Shown one piece after another: positions 55,510 through 64,000 of a DNA stretch of 64,000 nt (the first letter of the stretch is position 1; every line of letters starts with the position of its first letter). Location of the stretch: NCBI RefSeq assembly GCF_018598225.1, contig NZ_JAHESF010000015.1, positions 1-64,000 on the forward strand, written 5' to 3'. The position numbers and the translations under genes were made by a program. The stretch comes from Chryseosolibacter histidinae (GTDB taxonomy: Bacteria > Bacteroidota > Bacteroidia > Cytophagales > Cyclobacteriaceae). The notes under the pieces were generated by a model. It was not told where the DNA came from and did not search any database. It saw only the letters and a list, made by a program, of their open reading frames with translations.

Positions 55510-56670
55510 ATGAAAAAGAATTTATTGATCCTGTTTGTATTGCTCACGCTCAAGGGCTATTGTCAGTGGAACAATAGCGGTAATAATACCTCTACAGGAA
55601 ACCTCACCCTTGGCGGATCATTCATCAGCACGACCACCTATGGAGTGAAGCTTGAACCCGTCAGCGGCGACGCGGTGATCAAACGTAATAATGCGGGGAA
55701 CCTGTGTATTTCTTCAGGAAGTGGGGATAGCCAGATCAGGTTTAACTATAACTATGGAGGAGGTTCTGGCGGCATTATGGTGTATGATGGCGGCGTAGAG
55801 CATCATGGTGATTTTTGGGTGACCAACGGGCAATTGAACATTGCGGCCAGCGCCAGGCACGTGATGATCGGTTCATCAACATTCAGTCACAAGCTTACCC
55901 TTGCCGGAGATCTCGCCCTGGGTTTGAGTGGAGCCGTTTCAACTATTTCTGGTACGTCGAGCAGCGGTGCCATACAGATCAAGAACGATGCGAGCAATGG
56001 TGGCGCGGCAAACCGGTACCTGAGATTGGGATGGAGAGACAACAACGCCGTATTTTATCCTGTTATGGCTATCACTGAAGATTATAAAGTTGGTATCGGC
56101 ACAACCACGCCTTCGCATAAGCTCACCGTTGCCGGCGACGTAGCGTTCGGCCTAGATGGCGCCATTTCAACCATCTCCGGAACTTCCAGCAGTGGAGCCA
56201 TACAGATCAAGAATGACCCAAGCGTTGGCGGCGCTTCCAACCGTTACCTGAGGCTGGGATGGAAAGACAACGCCGCCTTATTTACACCTGTGCTGGCGAT
56301 CAATGAAGACATGAATGTTGGTATTGGCACCACTACCCCTGATACCAAGCTCACGGTGAAAGGTGTGATCCATACGAATGAGGTCCGTGTAGACATGGAA
56401 TCACCGATCCAGGGTCCTGACTACGTCTTCGAAAAGGACTATGACCTTCTTTCACTGGCCGAGCTCGAAGCTTATATCAAGGCCAACAAACATTTACCGG
56501 AGGTGCCTTCGGCGAAGGAGATGGCAGAAGATGGGTTGAATTTGAAAGAGATGAATTTGTTGTTGTTGAAGAAGGTGGAAGAGTTGACGTTGCATTTGAT
56601 TGAAGCGAATAAAAAGATCGATGACCTTCGCAATGGCCTTAAAGAAACTAATTCACGGATTAAAAACTAG
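55510..56670 (+). CDS. Exported protein with tandem tail-fibre-like repeats
   Basis: A 386-residue exported protein (signal peptide MKKNLLILFVLLTLKGYCQ). Residues 127-202 and 203-278 are near-identical 76-residue repeats (HKLT.AGD.A.GL.GA.STISGTS, then SSGAIQIKND and NRYLRLGW). After the repeats comes a conserved segment with SLAELEAYIKANKHLPEVPS and a C-terminal coiled coil (NLLLLKKVEELTLHLIEANK). The last part is commonly found at the end of Bacteroidota tail-fibre-like surface proteins. It precedes two RHS-type genes by 6 bp and is probably co-transcribed with them. Function: possibly an adhesin or assembly partner; unproven. Confidence 0.75.
   Translation: MKKNLLILFVLLTLKGYCQWNNSGNNTSTGNLTLGGSFISTTTYGVKLEPVSGDAVIKRNNAGNLCISSGSGDSQIRFNYNYGGGSGGIMVYDGGVEHHGDFWVTNGQLNIAASARHVMIGSSTFSHKLTLAGDLALGLSGAVSTISGTSSSGAIQIKNDASNGGAANRYLRLGWRDNNAVFYPVMAITEDYKVGIGTTTPSHKLTVAGDVAFGLDGAISTISGTSSSGAIQIKNDPSVGGASNRYLRLGWKDNAALFTPVLAINEDMNVGIGTTTPDTKLTVKGVIHTNEVRVDMESPIQGPDYVFEKDYDLLSLAELEAYIKANKHLPEVPSAKEMAEDGLNLKEMNLLLLKKVEELTLHLIEANKKIDDLRNGLKETNSRIKN
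55888..56343 (+). repeat. Two tandem 228-bp coding repeats
   Basis: Bases 55888-56115 and 56116-56343 encode the two 76-residue repeats of the exported protein. The protein similarity is high (about three quarters identical by eye) while third codon positions differ more, so the duplication is not very recent. Confidence 0.75.
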
Positions 56671-56676
56671 TATTAG

Positions 56677-59600
56677 ATGAAACGTTTACTATCACTGCTT
56701 GGCTTGGTAATTTCCTTAAATATAGCTTTTGCACAGGACGTGGAGGATAATAATCTTTACTCACCTCCTTCGCCTAATGCCTATGGTGCTATCAAATATG
56801 CCAGTATCCCTGTTAGCCCGTATACAGGAACAGCGGCTGTTACTCTTCCTATTACGGAATTAAAGGGGCGTAAATTATCGCTGCCTGTTACACTAAATTA
56901 TCATACAGCCGGAATCAAAGTCCAGGATGTTCCTGGTTGGGTTGGTTTAGGATGGTCTTTAAATGCGGGCGGACTTATCTCTCGGGTTGTTCGGGGCTTG
57001 CCAGATGAAAAGGTAAATGGTTACTGCGGAAGTAATAATGTAGGGGAAAAAGCGTATCAATCCCTGAATGCGTCCTACGTTCAGAATCTTAGCGGAGGAG
57101 CTTGGGATGGTGAACCAGATATGTTTTACTTCAATTTTATGGGCAAGTCGGGGGCCTTTATTTTAAGCGAGACCGGTGCGCCCGTTTTTCTTCCTCATTC
57201 CAATATCAGCTTGATCCCGGCAATCTGTGGTATAAGCGATAAATGGGTCCTGACTGATGCAGACGGAACAGTTTATACATTTGGGGGCGACAATGCTTCC
57301 AGAGAAACAACCAGCTCTAAGATGTCAGGTGCTGCAAATGCGGTTAGTTATATTTCGTCATGGTACCTATCAGAAATAAAAACACCTTCAGGTGAAACCA
57401 TCTCTTTTACCTATCAGCCGGGCGAATCGATAAACTACAACTTTTATACGCAGGTTAATAGTGCTAAAATTTATTCATTTTATATCGATGGCAGTGGTGC
57501 TTGTGATATGAGTACAACGGGTACGACGAGTGATAAAAATGTAGAGATCACCATCAGCAGCCCCAGGTATCTATATGAGGTTTCTTCAACGCTGGGGAAG
57601 ATGCGGTTTAATTCTTTACCGGGGAGGGAAGATGAATTAGGTCGGTATTTGAGCAGTATTGTTATGTTGGATTATAACGGAAATTTGGTCGAGGAATATG
57701 ATTTTGACTACGGTTATTTTTCCAGTGACGATTGTACTGGTGCTTTGTGTAAGCGACTAAAATTAAATAAGGTCTCAAAATCGGCTGGAGGTACTTCTAT
57801 TGATCTGTATAGCTTTCAATACAATAGTACTAATTTGCCTGGCAGAAATTCGCATGCTGTGGACCATTGGGGCTTTTTCAATGCAAACACTGCTGATACC
57901 AAAGTGCCAAGACTGACAGATCATGAAAGCCCTTGTGGAAGAACTCATGAGGGGGCCGACAAAAGTCCTGATTCTCTTAGATCAAGAGCTAATATCCTTG
58001 AAAAAATAGTTAGGGCAACCGGAGGATTCACAGAATTTGTTTACGCGGCACATCAGTATAAAGACGCCACTGGCGATAATCAGATCGCGGGCGGCGTGAG
58101 GATCAGGATCGTCAGAGAGTGTGCGAGTGACTCTGAGTGTAAGGCGACTTATTATTATTATAAGAGCTTTGATGATAATTCCAAGTCAAGTGGTGTTATC
58201 AATGGTCACCCCGAATATCATTTCCGTAGCAGGACTGCTTATCTTTCACCGGTCGGGGTGTACGGAGGAGACTACTTAATAAGGCAATCTCAGTCATTAA
58301 CAAATCTGTTTGATATAAATGGCGCCCATGTTACATACTCGAACGTCAGGGAAAAGATGCTCGGGAATGGGTATGTTTTAAATTACTTTACGAACTCAAT
58401 ACCTGAACACGAGGATCTGCCAGGTGAACATCCCAACGGAGTTGAAGATCATTGCAATTTGCTACCTGAGCAATTTGGCTACTACGTTTATGGTGGTTCC
58501 GGCCAAGCGCAAAGCTCAATCTCGCCAGATGGGTTTCCATATACGCCACGGACCTTAAAATCAGGAGAACTAGGTCTTTTGACAGACCGACTTATATATA
58601 ATGAAGAGGGAAAACTATTATCTGCGGATCGGTATGAATATAAATTTGATCTTGCTGCGATTAAATCGGTTCCCGCATACAAAGCAGGTCGCCGAGCCGG
58701 TTCTGCTTTTGGGGCCACCTACCACGTAGGCAGATACTATCTTATTTCACGGCCATATGTCCTGAAGAAAACCACTACCTCGTTATATGATCAGAGTACT
58801 CCTGCGGGTGATCTTACGAATACCAGTACGATCATGGAATACGCTTACGATCTGAATACCCTTCTTCCAACCGAGATTGCCCAGTATAATTCGGTATATC
58901 CGTCGTTTAAAAAAATCACCAAAACAAAGTACGTCTCAGATTTTTCTTACTATCCACATCCTGCACTTAACTGTCAGCAAGAATATAATGCATGCATGCA
59001 GGCAGCCGCGGGATATTCGGATCCCTTCACAAGAGCAGAAATGGAGCAGGAGTGCAACACACTTTATGGAAGTGCCAACTGCATCGACACTCCTGGTGCA
59101 GCGCCGTCGGGACCGGAGGCAGATGCTATCCAGACGATGATTGCAGCACATCAATTGAATGCGCCGGTTGAGGTGCAGAATCTGGTCAGCCGTAACGGAG
59201 AAACAAAGCTCGTCTTCGGTGCTGTCTATAAATACTCCAAAATCGGTAACTCCCCTAATTACTATAGTGTTACAAAGGATGTATGGAGCACGAAAGAGCG
59301 TTTGAACTACGGATCAGGGATCGAGCCTTATCTGGCTGCTTTTATTGACCCTGCAGACGGGTCGTTTAATACGGACACGCGGATGCGGAAAGTCCACAGT
59401 TATGACAGTTACGATGCTTCCACGGGAAATCTCCTGGCCGAGACTAAGGTGGATGGCATTCCGACAGCGTATGAATGGAGCACTGACTATCAGAAGAACT
59501 ATGTAACCGCCTTCACCTCGAATCCTAATACCGCTCCATCAGAAGATTATCAGCACAGAAAGTCAATTGGCTATAAACCGCTTATTGGGCCCACGAGCGA

Positions 59601-60285
59601 GATAGACGAAAACGATAGAAGTAAATATTATGAGTATGACTGGTTTGGCGCATTGTTACTCGAACGAGATAACAACAGCTTTATCAAAAAACGTTATAGG
59701 ACCAGTTATGTAAATGCAAGTTTTGCCGGCGTGGAGCTTAACGTTGCCGGTATAACGCACCCTGGCAATTCTATGAGCTTTTCTTTTGCAGATTCCAGGC
59801 TGATTGGAGGAAACCGGTATGTTTGGGATTTTGGTGATGGCCAGGTATTGGAAGGTACATCCACACCTGTATCTCACAGTTACAGCTCACCTGGTAACTA
59901 TACAGTGAAGTTGGCAACAATCAATCCTGAGTACGGTTCGGTTACAACAAATAAGCTTGTTACGGTCTATGGGCCTCCTGTTGTGACGGCGTCCAGTAAT
60001 TGCGGGAATGTCTATTACTGTAAGCTTAACCGACCAAGTTGCACCCTGTATGCTTCGGTATCAGGAGGTTGTCCGGACAGGACCGTTGAATGGTATCAGC
60101 GAACTTCAGGCTCAGAATGGACCTTCTTTGGTACTGGTACTCAGTTTAGTTTCACTGTTCATGGCGATGGCGCACTCGAATTCAAGTGTGTTGTGACAGA
60201 AACCGCAAGTAATTGTGGCATGACCGGTGAAAGCAATATTGTAACAATCAATGTCAACCCCAGTCCTGACTGTGAGGAGAACTAA
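56677..60285 (+). CDS. Large exported RHS-associated N-terminal protein with PKD-like and Ig-like C terminus
   Basis: A 1202-residue exported protein (signal peptide MKRLLSLLGLVISLNIAFAQ). The N-terminal 150 residues resemble the start of RHS/Tc-toxin-like proteins: PNAYGAIKYASIPVSPYTGTAAVTLPITELKGRKLSLPVTLNYHTAGIKVQDVPGWVGLGWSLNAGG. The middle is repeat-like and rich in Tyr and Asn. A PKD-like domain lies at about 1030-1098 (YVWDFGDGQVLEGTSTPVSH), followed by a cysteine-rich Ig-like domain (about 1108-1200). Codons such as TTA, AGA and ATA are commoner than in the rest of the window, so the locus may be transferred. It has no toxin domain itself. It is the second gene of the triad. Confidence 0.82.
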   Translation: MKRLLSLLGLVISLNIAFAQDVEDNNLYSPPSPNAYGAIKYASIPVSPYTGTAAVTLPITELKGRKLSLPVTLNYHTAGIKVQDVPGWVGLGWSLNAGGLISRVVRGLPDEKVNGYCGSNNVGEKAYQSLNASYVQNLSGGAWDGEPDMFYFNFMGKSGAFILSETGAPVFLPHSNISLIPAICGISDKWVLTDADGTVYTFGGDNASRETTSSKMSGAANAVSYISSWYLSEIKTPSGETISFTYQPGESINYNFYTQVNSAKIYSFYIDGSGACDMSTTGTTSDKNVEITISSPRYLYEVSSTLGKMRFNSLPGREDELGRYLSSIVMLDYNGNLVEEYDFDYGYFSSDDCTGALCKRLKLNKVSKSAGGTSIDLYSFQYNSTNLPGRNSHAVDHWGFFNANTADTKVPRLTDHESPCGRTHEGADKSPDSLRSRANILEKIVRATGGFTEFVYAAHQYKDATGDNQIAGGVRIRIVRECASDSECKATYYYYKSFDDNSKSSGVINGHPEYHFRSRTAYLSPVGVYGGDYLIRQSQSLTNLFDINGAHVTYSNVREKMLGNGYVLNYFTNSIPEHEDLPGEHPNGVEDHCNLLPEQFGYYVYGGSGQAQSSISPDGFPYTPRTLKSGELGLLTDRLIYNEEGKLLSADRYEYKFDLAAIKSVPAYKAGRRAGSAFGATYHVGRYYLISRPYVLKKTTTSLYDQSTPAGDLTNTSTIMEYAYDLNTLLPTEIAQYNSVYPSFKKITKTKYVSDFSYYPHPALNCQQEYNACMQAAAGYSDPFTRAEMEQECNTLYGSANCIDTPGAAPSGPEADAIQTMIAAHQLNAPVEVQNLVSRNGETKLVFGAVYKYSKIGNSPNYYSVTKDVWSTKERLNYGSGIEPYLAAFIDPADGSFNTDTRMRKVHSYDSYDASTGNLLAETKVDGIPTAYEWSTDYQKNYVTAFTSNPNTAPSEDYQHRKSIGYKPLIGPTSEIDENDRSKYYEYDWFGALLLERDNNSFIKKRYRTSYVNASFAGVELNVAGITHPGNSMSFSFADSRLIGGNRYVWDFGDGQVLEGTSTPVSHSYSSPGNYTVKLATINPEYGSVTTNKLVTVYGPPVVTASSNCGNVYYCKLNRPSCTLYASVSGGCPDRTVEWYQRTSGSEWTFFGTGTQFSFTVHGDGALEFKCVVTETASNCGMTGESNIVTINVNPSPDCEEN

Positions 60286-60320
60286 TTGATAAGCCATCAC
60301 ATAAGACACCGTAATTGTTT

Positions 60321-63300
60321 ATGAAAAAAATATTAATACTGTTCTTAATTATCGGCTTCAAACTTTCGGCGCAAAACCGGGAGCTTGTGGAGTATGCCGA
60401 GAAAACTGCCTACGAAAACAAGTCATACATTTATACAAAGGGGGTTAAGCTTTCACCTCCTGGAGGCGGGGGAAATATCAAGATAAGCGCGGCTCAGCAA
60501 GGAGTATTCTTCGTCAAACCTGCGGAAGCTTCAAGGATCAAGCAGAATATTCCTTCCTCCCTTGATAAGAACTTTATCCGCACCGAAAATATCCTGGTAA
60601 AGGATATTGTGAACGAAGACCAGATCCCTTATCTGACTCCTTCGCAGATCGCAGTGAACTATCAATATGTTGATGGATTGGGACGGACGTCGCAGGAGGT
60701 TTCTCAAGGAAACAGTCCCCTGGGAAAAGATGTGGTTAAATATTTTACTTATGACAACGCTGGAAGATCTCCCTTTGACTATTTACCGTATGTCGCCGGT
60801 TCAGCCAATGGTCAGTTTCAGGCAAACTACCTTTCCGATCAATCGGCTTTTTATGGACCAACGGGGATTATTAACGATAGTCGTCCGTTTACAGAAAATG
60901 AACTGGAGAGTTCTCCACTCAGTCGCACCCTTCGGTCTTTCTCCCCTGGAAACGACTGGAAAACCAATGACCGGGGCATTTCCGCTTTTTCTAAAATAGA
61001 TGTAAGCGCCAACATTCTTTTCTGGCAATACAATGAAACCTCCGGTATCCCCAGCCTCGCCACTTATGAAAACCCGACCGGACGTTATCCCGTGGGAGCG
61101 CTGGCTTACTCAGAGGCAACTGATGAGGAGGATCACGTTACAAAAACTTATACAGACTTTTTTAATAGAAAGGTGCTGGAAGAAGTTCAGGGTACTGATG
61201 GATCCTGGTTGCAAACGTACTATGTATACGATGATCAGGACAGGTTAAGGATTGTATTTCCGCCAGAGGCTTCTGCTGTTATTTCGCAGTACCTGGGCTT
61301 TCAAACAGACACTGAACGCCAGACTTTTCTTGACCGTTGGGCATATCAGTTTATTTACGATAAATATGGGAGAGTATCCCAAAAGAAGGTTCCGGGCACT
61401 GGATGGTACTTATATGTGTATGACAAGTGGGACCGCCTTGTGCTCTCACAGGACCCGAAACAAAGTGTTGCCAATCAGTGGTCTTTTGTGAAATATGACC
61501 GTTTTAATCGTCCCATTTTAGCCGGTATATATACTACATCAACTGCGCATGGCACCTTGCAAACCAATGCGATGAATGTGTCTGATGCCAGCCGGTTTGA
61601 AACATTGGTCGAGAATGGTGCGATGTACACGCTTGGAAACTCTTTTCCCTTTTCAGGTATCGACGAAGATGATGTTTACGTGGTCAATTTCTTGGATAAC
61701 TATGACTTTGTTCTTACTGGCTGGGACGAAGAGAGTAACGATTTCAGCTATCAAAATGTGGCGGGCTATCCGCCGGCTTCAGAAAAATTGGGTGCTGTCA
61801 AGGGATATCAAACCGGATCAAAAGTTCGCGTGCTGGGTCAGCCTGATAAGTGGCTTAACTCAGTGATATATTATTATGATGATTATCATATGGCCCAGTC
61901 GATAGATGAGGCTGATATTGGTGGCGTTGTGGTAACAACTAATAAATTTGATTTCGCAGGACGTCTCGAAAAAAAACACCACAAAAATTCATATTCTTCC
62001 CTGTTTGAAGAGTATACCTACGATTATGACAATGCTGGCCGTGTATTAAAGATCAGGCATTCGGTCAATGGTGCTACACCCTTGATTCTTGTCTCTAACA
62101 AGTATGATGAGCTCGGGCGGCTTGTGGAGAAGAATCTGCACTCAAACGATGGCGGTAGCACTTATCTGCAATCTGTGGATTACCAATACAACATCCGCGG
62201 ATGGATCACACATATCAACAATAGCTCGCTTGCTGCACAGGCAGGGGACTCACAGAGCGATCTGTTCGGGATGGAGATAGAATACAATCCAACATCTCTG
62301 TCTCCTATTAACAGTGCTTATACAACGGAAAAATACTATGACGGTAAGATCTCAGCTGTTAAGTGGAAAACCAATACACTGCAAAGCGGTGTGACTCCAG
62401 CGGAACGCATTTACGGATTTGACTACGACGCGCTGAGTCGCATTAAATACGCTTATTCTGCCACTAAGAACGCTGGTGCTTGGAATGCAGAAGGTGGGAT
62501 GTTTGATGAGGAGATCACGGGTTATGACAAACACGGAAACATCAACGGGCTGAAGCGTTACAACAAAGTTCAAGGAGCCAAAACGCTGATCGATGATCTG
62601 ACTTATGACTATTATACATCATCAGATGAAAAGACCGATCACATCATCAATATGGAGGATGTAACCGGCAACAAATTAGGCTTTCGGCCGGCCGCAGCCA
62701 GTGATCCTGAAGAATATAGATATGATGAGAATGGAAATCTCAAGTTCGATCATAACAAGAGCGTTTCGGAGGTTACGTACAATCATTTGAACCTGCCTAC
62801 GATGGTGCAATTCACCAGGAGTGGTGGACAGGTAGATAGGATTTATTATACGTATGATGCGTTAGGGAACAAGTTGTCCCGGAAAATTAATGTTAATGGC
62901 ACAGACGTTTGGACAACCAGGTACAGTAAGAAATATCAGTATGATGAAAACAGGCTTTCCTTCTTTCTTCATCCCGAGGGAAGGGTCCTTAACAACGGCA
63001 CAGGCTATGATTATGAATATTTTCTGAGTGACTACCTGGGCAACACAAGGGTCGGATTTGGCTCCTTCAAAGAAACCGCCAGCTACAGGGCTACCATGGA
63101 ACCTGGCCTGGCAACTGTCGAACAGAATCTGGGATTCAGGAATCTGAATGAGACAAGACCCGCAACAGCTACGGTCAACTATACACCGGCTTCTGAAAAT
63201 ACACCGTCTCCTGACAGGGCTGCCAAGCTCAATGGCCTGGCAGGTACGCCGATAGGTCCGGCGAAATATCTGAAGGTGCAGCAGGGTGATGCGGTATATA

Positions 63301-64000
63301 TGGAAGTGTTCGCACGTTATAACCAGGGTGGCAGCAATACCAACAATATTGTTTCATCAGCATTGGTGAGCGCATTAACAGGCGCTAACAGCTTCAATAT
63401 TGCTAACAGTGGTGAGACGGCAACGCTTTGGTCTGGTTTCAATACTTATGCGCCATCGGCATCAATCGGACTTGGTCAAACTTCTACGACACCTAAGGCA
63501 TACCTGGTATACCTGTTTTTTGACGATGCCAATAATTTTATAAGGTTCGGCACTAAAGGAATTTCTGAACAGGCGTATGGTAAGTTCGAAAAGCTTGACC
63601 GTTCATTTACCGCAACTACAAATGGGCATCTCTACATCTATGTAGCCAACGAAAACAACCAGGCAAACGTAGACGTTTACTTCGACGAATTTTACATCGT
63701 TCATCAAAAGAATGCCGCGTCGTTGCAGGTAACACAAGCAACAGACTATTATCCTTTTGGTCTTCCATTCAATGAATATCATTCCGACAGGTTGTATGCC
63801 GTGAGCACGGACGCTGTCAATCCTCAGAATAATAAGTACAGCACGTCGTTACGGAATCGTATGCTGTTTCAGGGAAAGTCATTTGAGAAAGATCTTGACC
63901 TGAACTGGTATGATTTCGAAGCGAGGATGTATGAGCCTGCGTTAGGAAGATTCAATAGTGTTGATCCTTTGGCCGAGAATTTCTACGGTCACTCTCCTTA
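60321..64000 (+). CDS. Exported RHS-repeat protein with RHS-associated core (3' end outside window)
   Basis: The frame from the ATG at 60321 stays open to the window end, giving at least 1226 residues. It starts with a signal peptide (MKKILILFLIIGFKLSAQ), then an N-terminal part with ITPYLTPSQIAVNYQYVDGLGRT-like features (seen as PYLTPSQIAVNYQYVDGLGR), and many YD repeats (TYDNAGRSPFDY, YVYDDQDRLRIV, IYDKYGRVSQKK, YDYDNAGRVLKIRHSV). It ends with the RHS core hallmark WYDFEARMYEPALGRFNSVD followed by PLAENFYGHSP. In RHS proteins this core is normally followed by a variable C-terminal toxin domain, which here lies outside the window. The 35-bp spacing to the previous gene supports a single transcript. 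Confidence 0.88.
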   Translation, partial: MKKILILFLIIGFKLSAQNRELVEYAEKTAYENKSYIYTKGVKLSPPGGGGNIKISAAQQGVFFVKPAEASRIKQNIPSSLDKNFIRTENILVKDIVNEDQIPYLTPSQIAVNYQYVDGLGRTSQEVSQGNSPLGKDVVKYFTYDNAGRSPFDYLPYVAGSANGQFQANYLSDQSAFYGPTGIINDSRPFTENELESSPLSRTLRSFSPGNDWKTNDRGISAFSKIDVSANILFWQYNETSGIPSLATYENPTGRYPVGALAYSEATDEEDHVTKTYTDFFNRKVLEEVQGTDGSWLQTYYVYDDQDRLRIVFPPEASAVISQYLGFQTDTERQTFLDRWAYQFIYDKYGRVSQKKVPGTGWYLYVYDKWDRLVLSQDPKQSVANQWSFVKYDRFNRPILAGIYTTSTAHGTLQTNAMNVSDASRFETLVENGAMYTLGNSFPFSGIDEDDVYVVNFLDNYDFVLTGWDEESNDFSYQNVAGYPPASEKLGAVKGYQTGSKVRVLGQPDKWLNSVIYYYDDYHMAQSIDEADIGGVVVTTNKFDFAGRLEKKHHKNSYSSLFEEYTYDYDNAGRVLKIRHSVNGATPLILVSNKYDELGRLVEKNLHSNDGGSTYLQSVDYQYNIRGWITHINNSSLAAQAGDSQSDLFGMEIEYNPTSLSPINSAYTTEKYYDGKISAVKWKTNTLQSGVTPAERIYGFDYDALSRIKYAYSATKNAGAWNAEGGMFDEEITGYDKHGNINGLKRYNKVQGAKTLIDDLTYDYYTSSDEKTDHIINMEDVTGNKLGFRPAAASDPEEYRYDENGNLKFDHNKSVSEVTYNHLNLPTMVQFTRSGGQVDRIYYTYDALGNKLSRKINVNGTDVWTTRYSKKYQYDENRLSFFLHPEGRVLNNGTGYDYEYFLSDYLGNTRVGFGSFKETASYRATMEPGLATVEQNLGFRNLNETRPATATVNYTPASENTPSPDRAAKLNGLAGTPIGPAKYLKVQQGDAVYMEVFARYNQGGSNTNNIVSSALVSALTGANSFNIANSGETATLWSGFNTYAPSASIGLGQTSTTPKAYLVYLFFDDANNFIRFGTKGISEQAYGKFEKLDRSFTATTNGHLYIYVANENNQANVDVYFDEFYIVHQKNAASLQVTQATDYYPFGLPFNEYHSDRLYAVSTDAVNPQNNKYSTSLRNRMLFQGKSFEKDLDLNWYDFEARMYEPALGRFNSVDPLAENFYGHSP

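Overview
The window comes from a member of the Bacteroidota, most likely a Cytophagales- or Chitinophagales-type soil or freshwater bacterium with a moderately high G+C content. The evidence is a C-terminal type IX secretion sorting domain, secreted DUF5686 and retropepsin-like proteins, the Bacteroidota LptD type, a fused nuoCD in a 13-gene nuo operon, a TAnnTTTG promoter box, and a full set of sphingolipid genes. No tRNA, rRNA, CRISPR array, insertion sequence or prophage was recognised. Genus cannot be fixed from the sequence alone.

Layout. 1-1480: end of a large secreted Ig-repeat protein and a small periplasmic PepSY-like protein. 1497-8028 (minus): a complete chemotaxis operon cheY-cheA-cheW-mcp-cheR-cheB, with an outer-membrane beta-barrel gene upstream (8101-8997). 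8998-9988: about 1 kb without a convincing gene, holding an inverted repeat, a coding remnant and a promoter. 9989-20997 (plus): an eleven-gene lipid operon, the most interesting part of the window. It encodes serine palmitoyltransferase, a GNAT-type ceramide synthase, a ceramide/ketosphinganine reductase, inositol-phosphate synthase, a PgpA-like phosphatase, a GtrA membrane protein, a DUF5686 outer-membrane protein, a CDP-alcohol phosphatidyltransferase, a DUF4833 secreted protein, a fatty-acid hydroxylase and an AUR1-like inositolphosphotransferase. Together these could make (hydroxylated) inositol phosphorylceramide from serine, acyl-CoA and glucose-6-phosphate. A TetR regulator follows.

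22051-38000: mixed genes. These are a TAXI-type periplasmic receptor with a YfiR-like partner, threonine synthase with a LysR regulator, a VapC-type toxin with its antitoxin, a MocR regulator with a clear direct-repeat operator, a SirB1-type protein, an acyl-CoA carboxylase beta subunit, and an envelope group of MlaD, amidase and divergent LptD, followed by a retropepsin-like protease. 38181-53297 (minus): the full nuo operon (A, B, CD, E, F, G, H, I, J, K, L, M, N) for respiratory complex I, then further upstream a CBS-domain protein and topoisomerase IB. 55510-64000 (plus): three secreted-protein genes of an RHS/YD-repeat locus, the last running off the window.

Intergenic spaces carry a striking class of short repeated words arranged as inverted repeats. 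Every nuo-operon spacer longer than 50 bp holds one, each built from a different word, and a second small palindrome (CCCGATAGCTATCGGG-like) interrupts the repeats at four places elsewhere.
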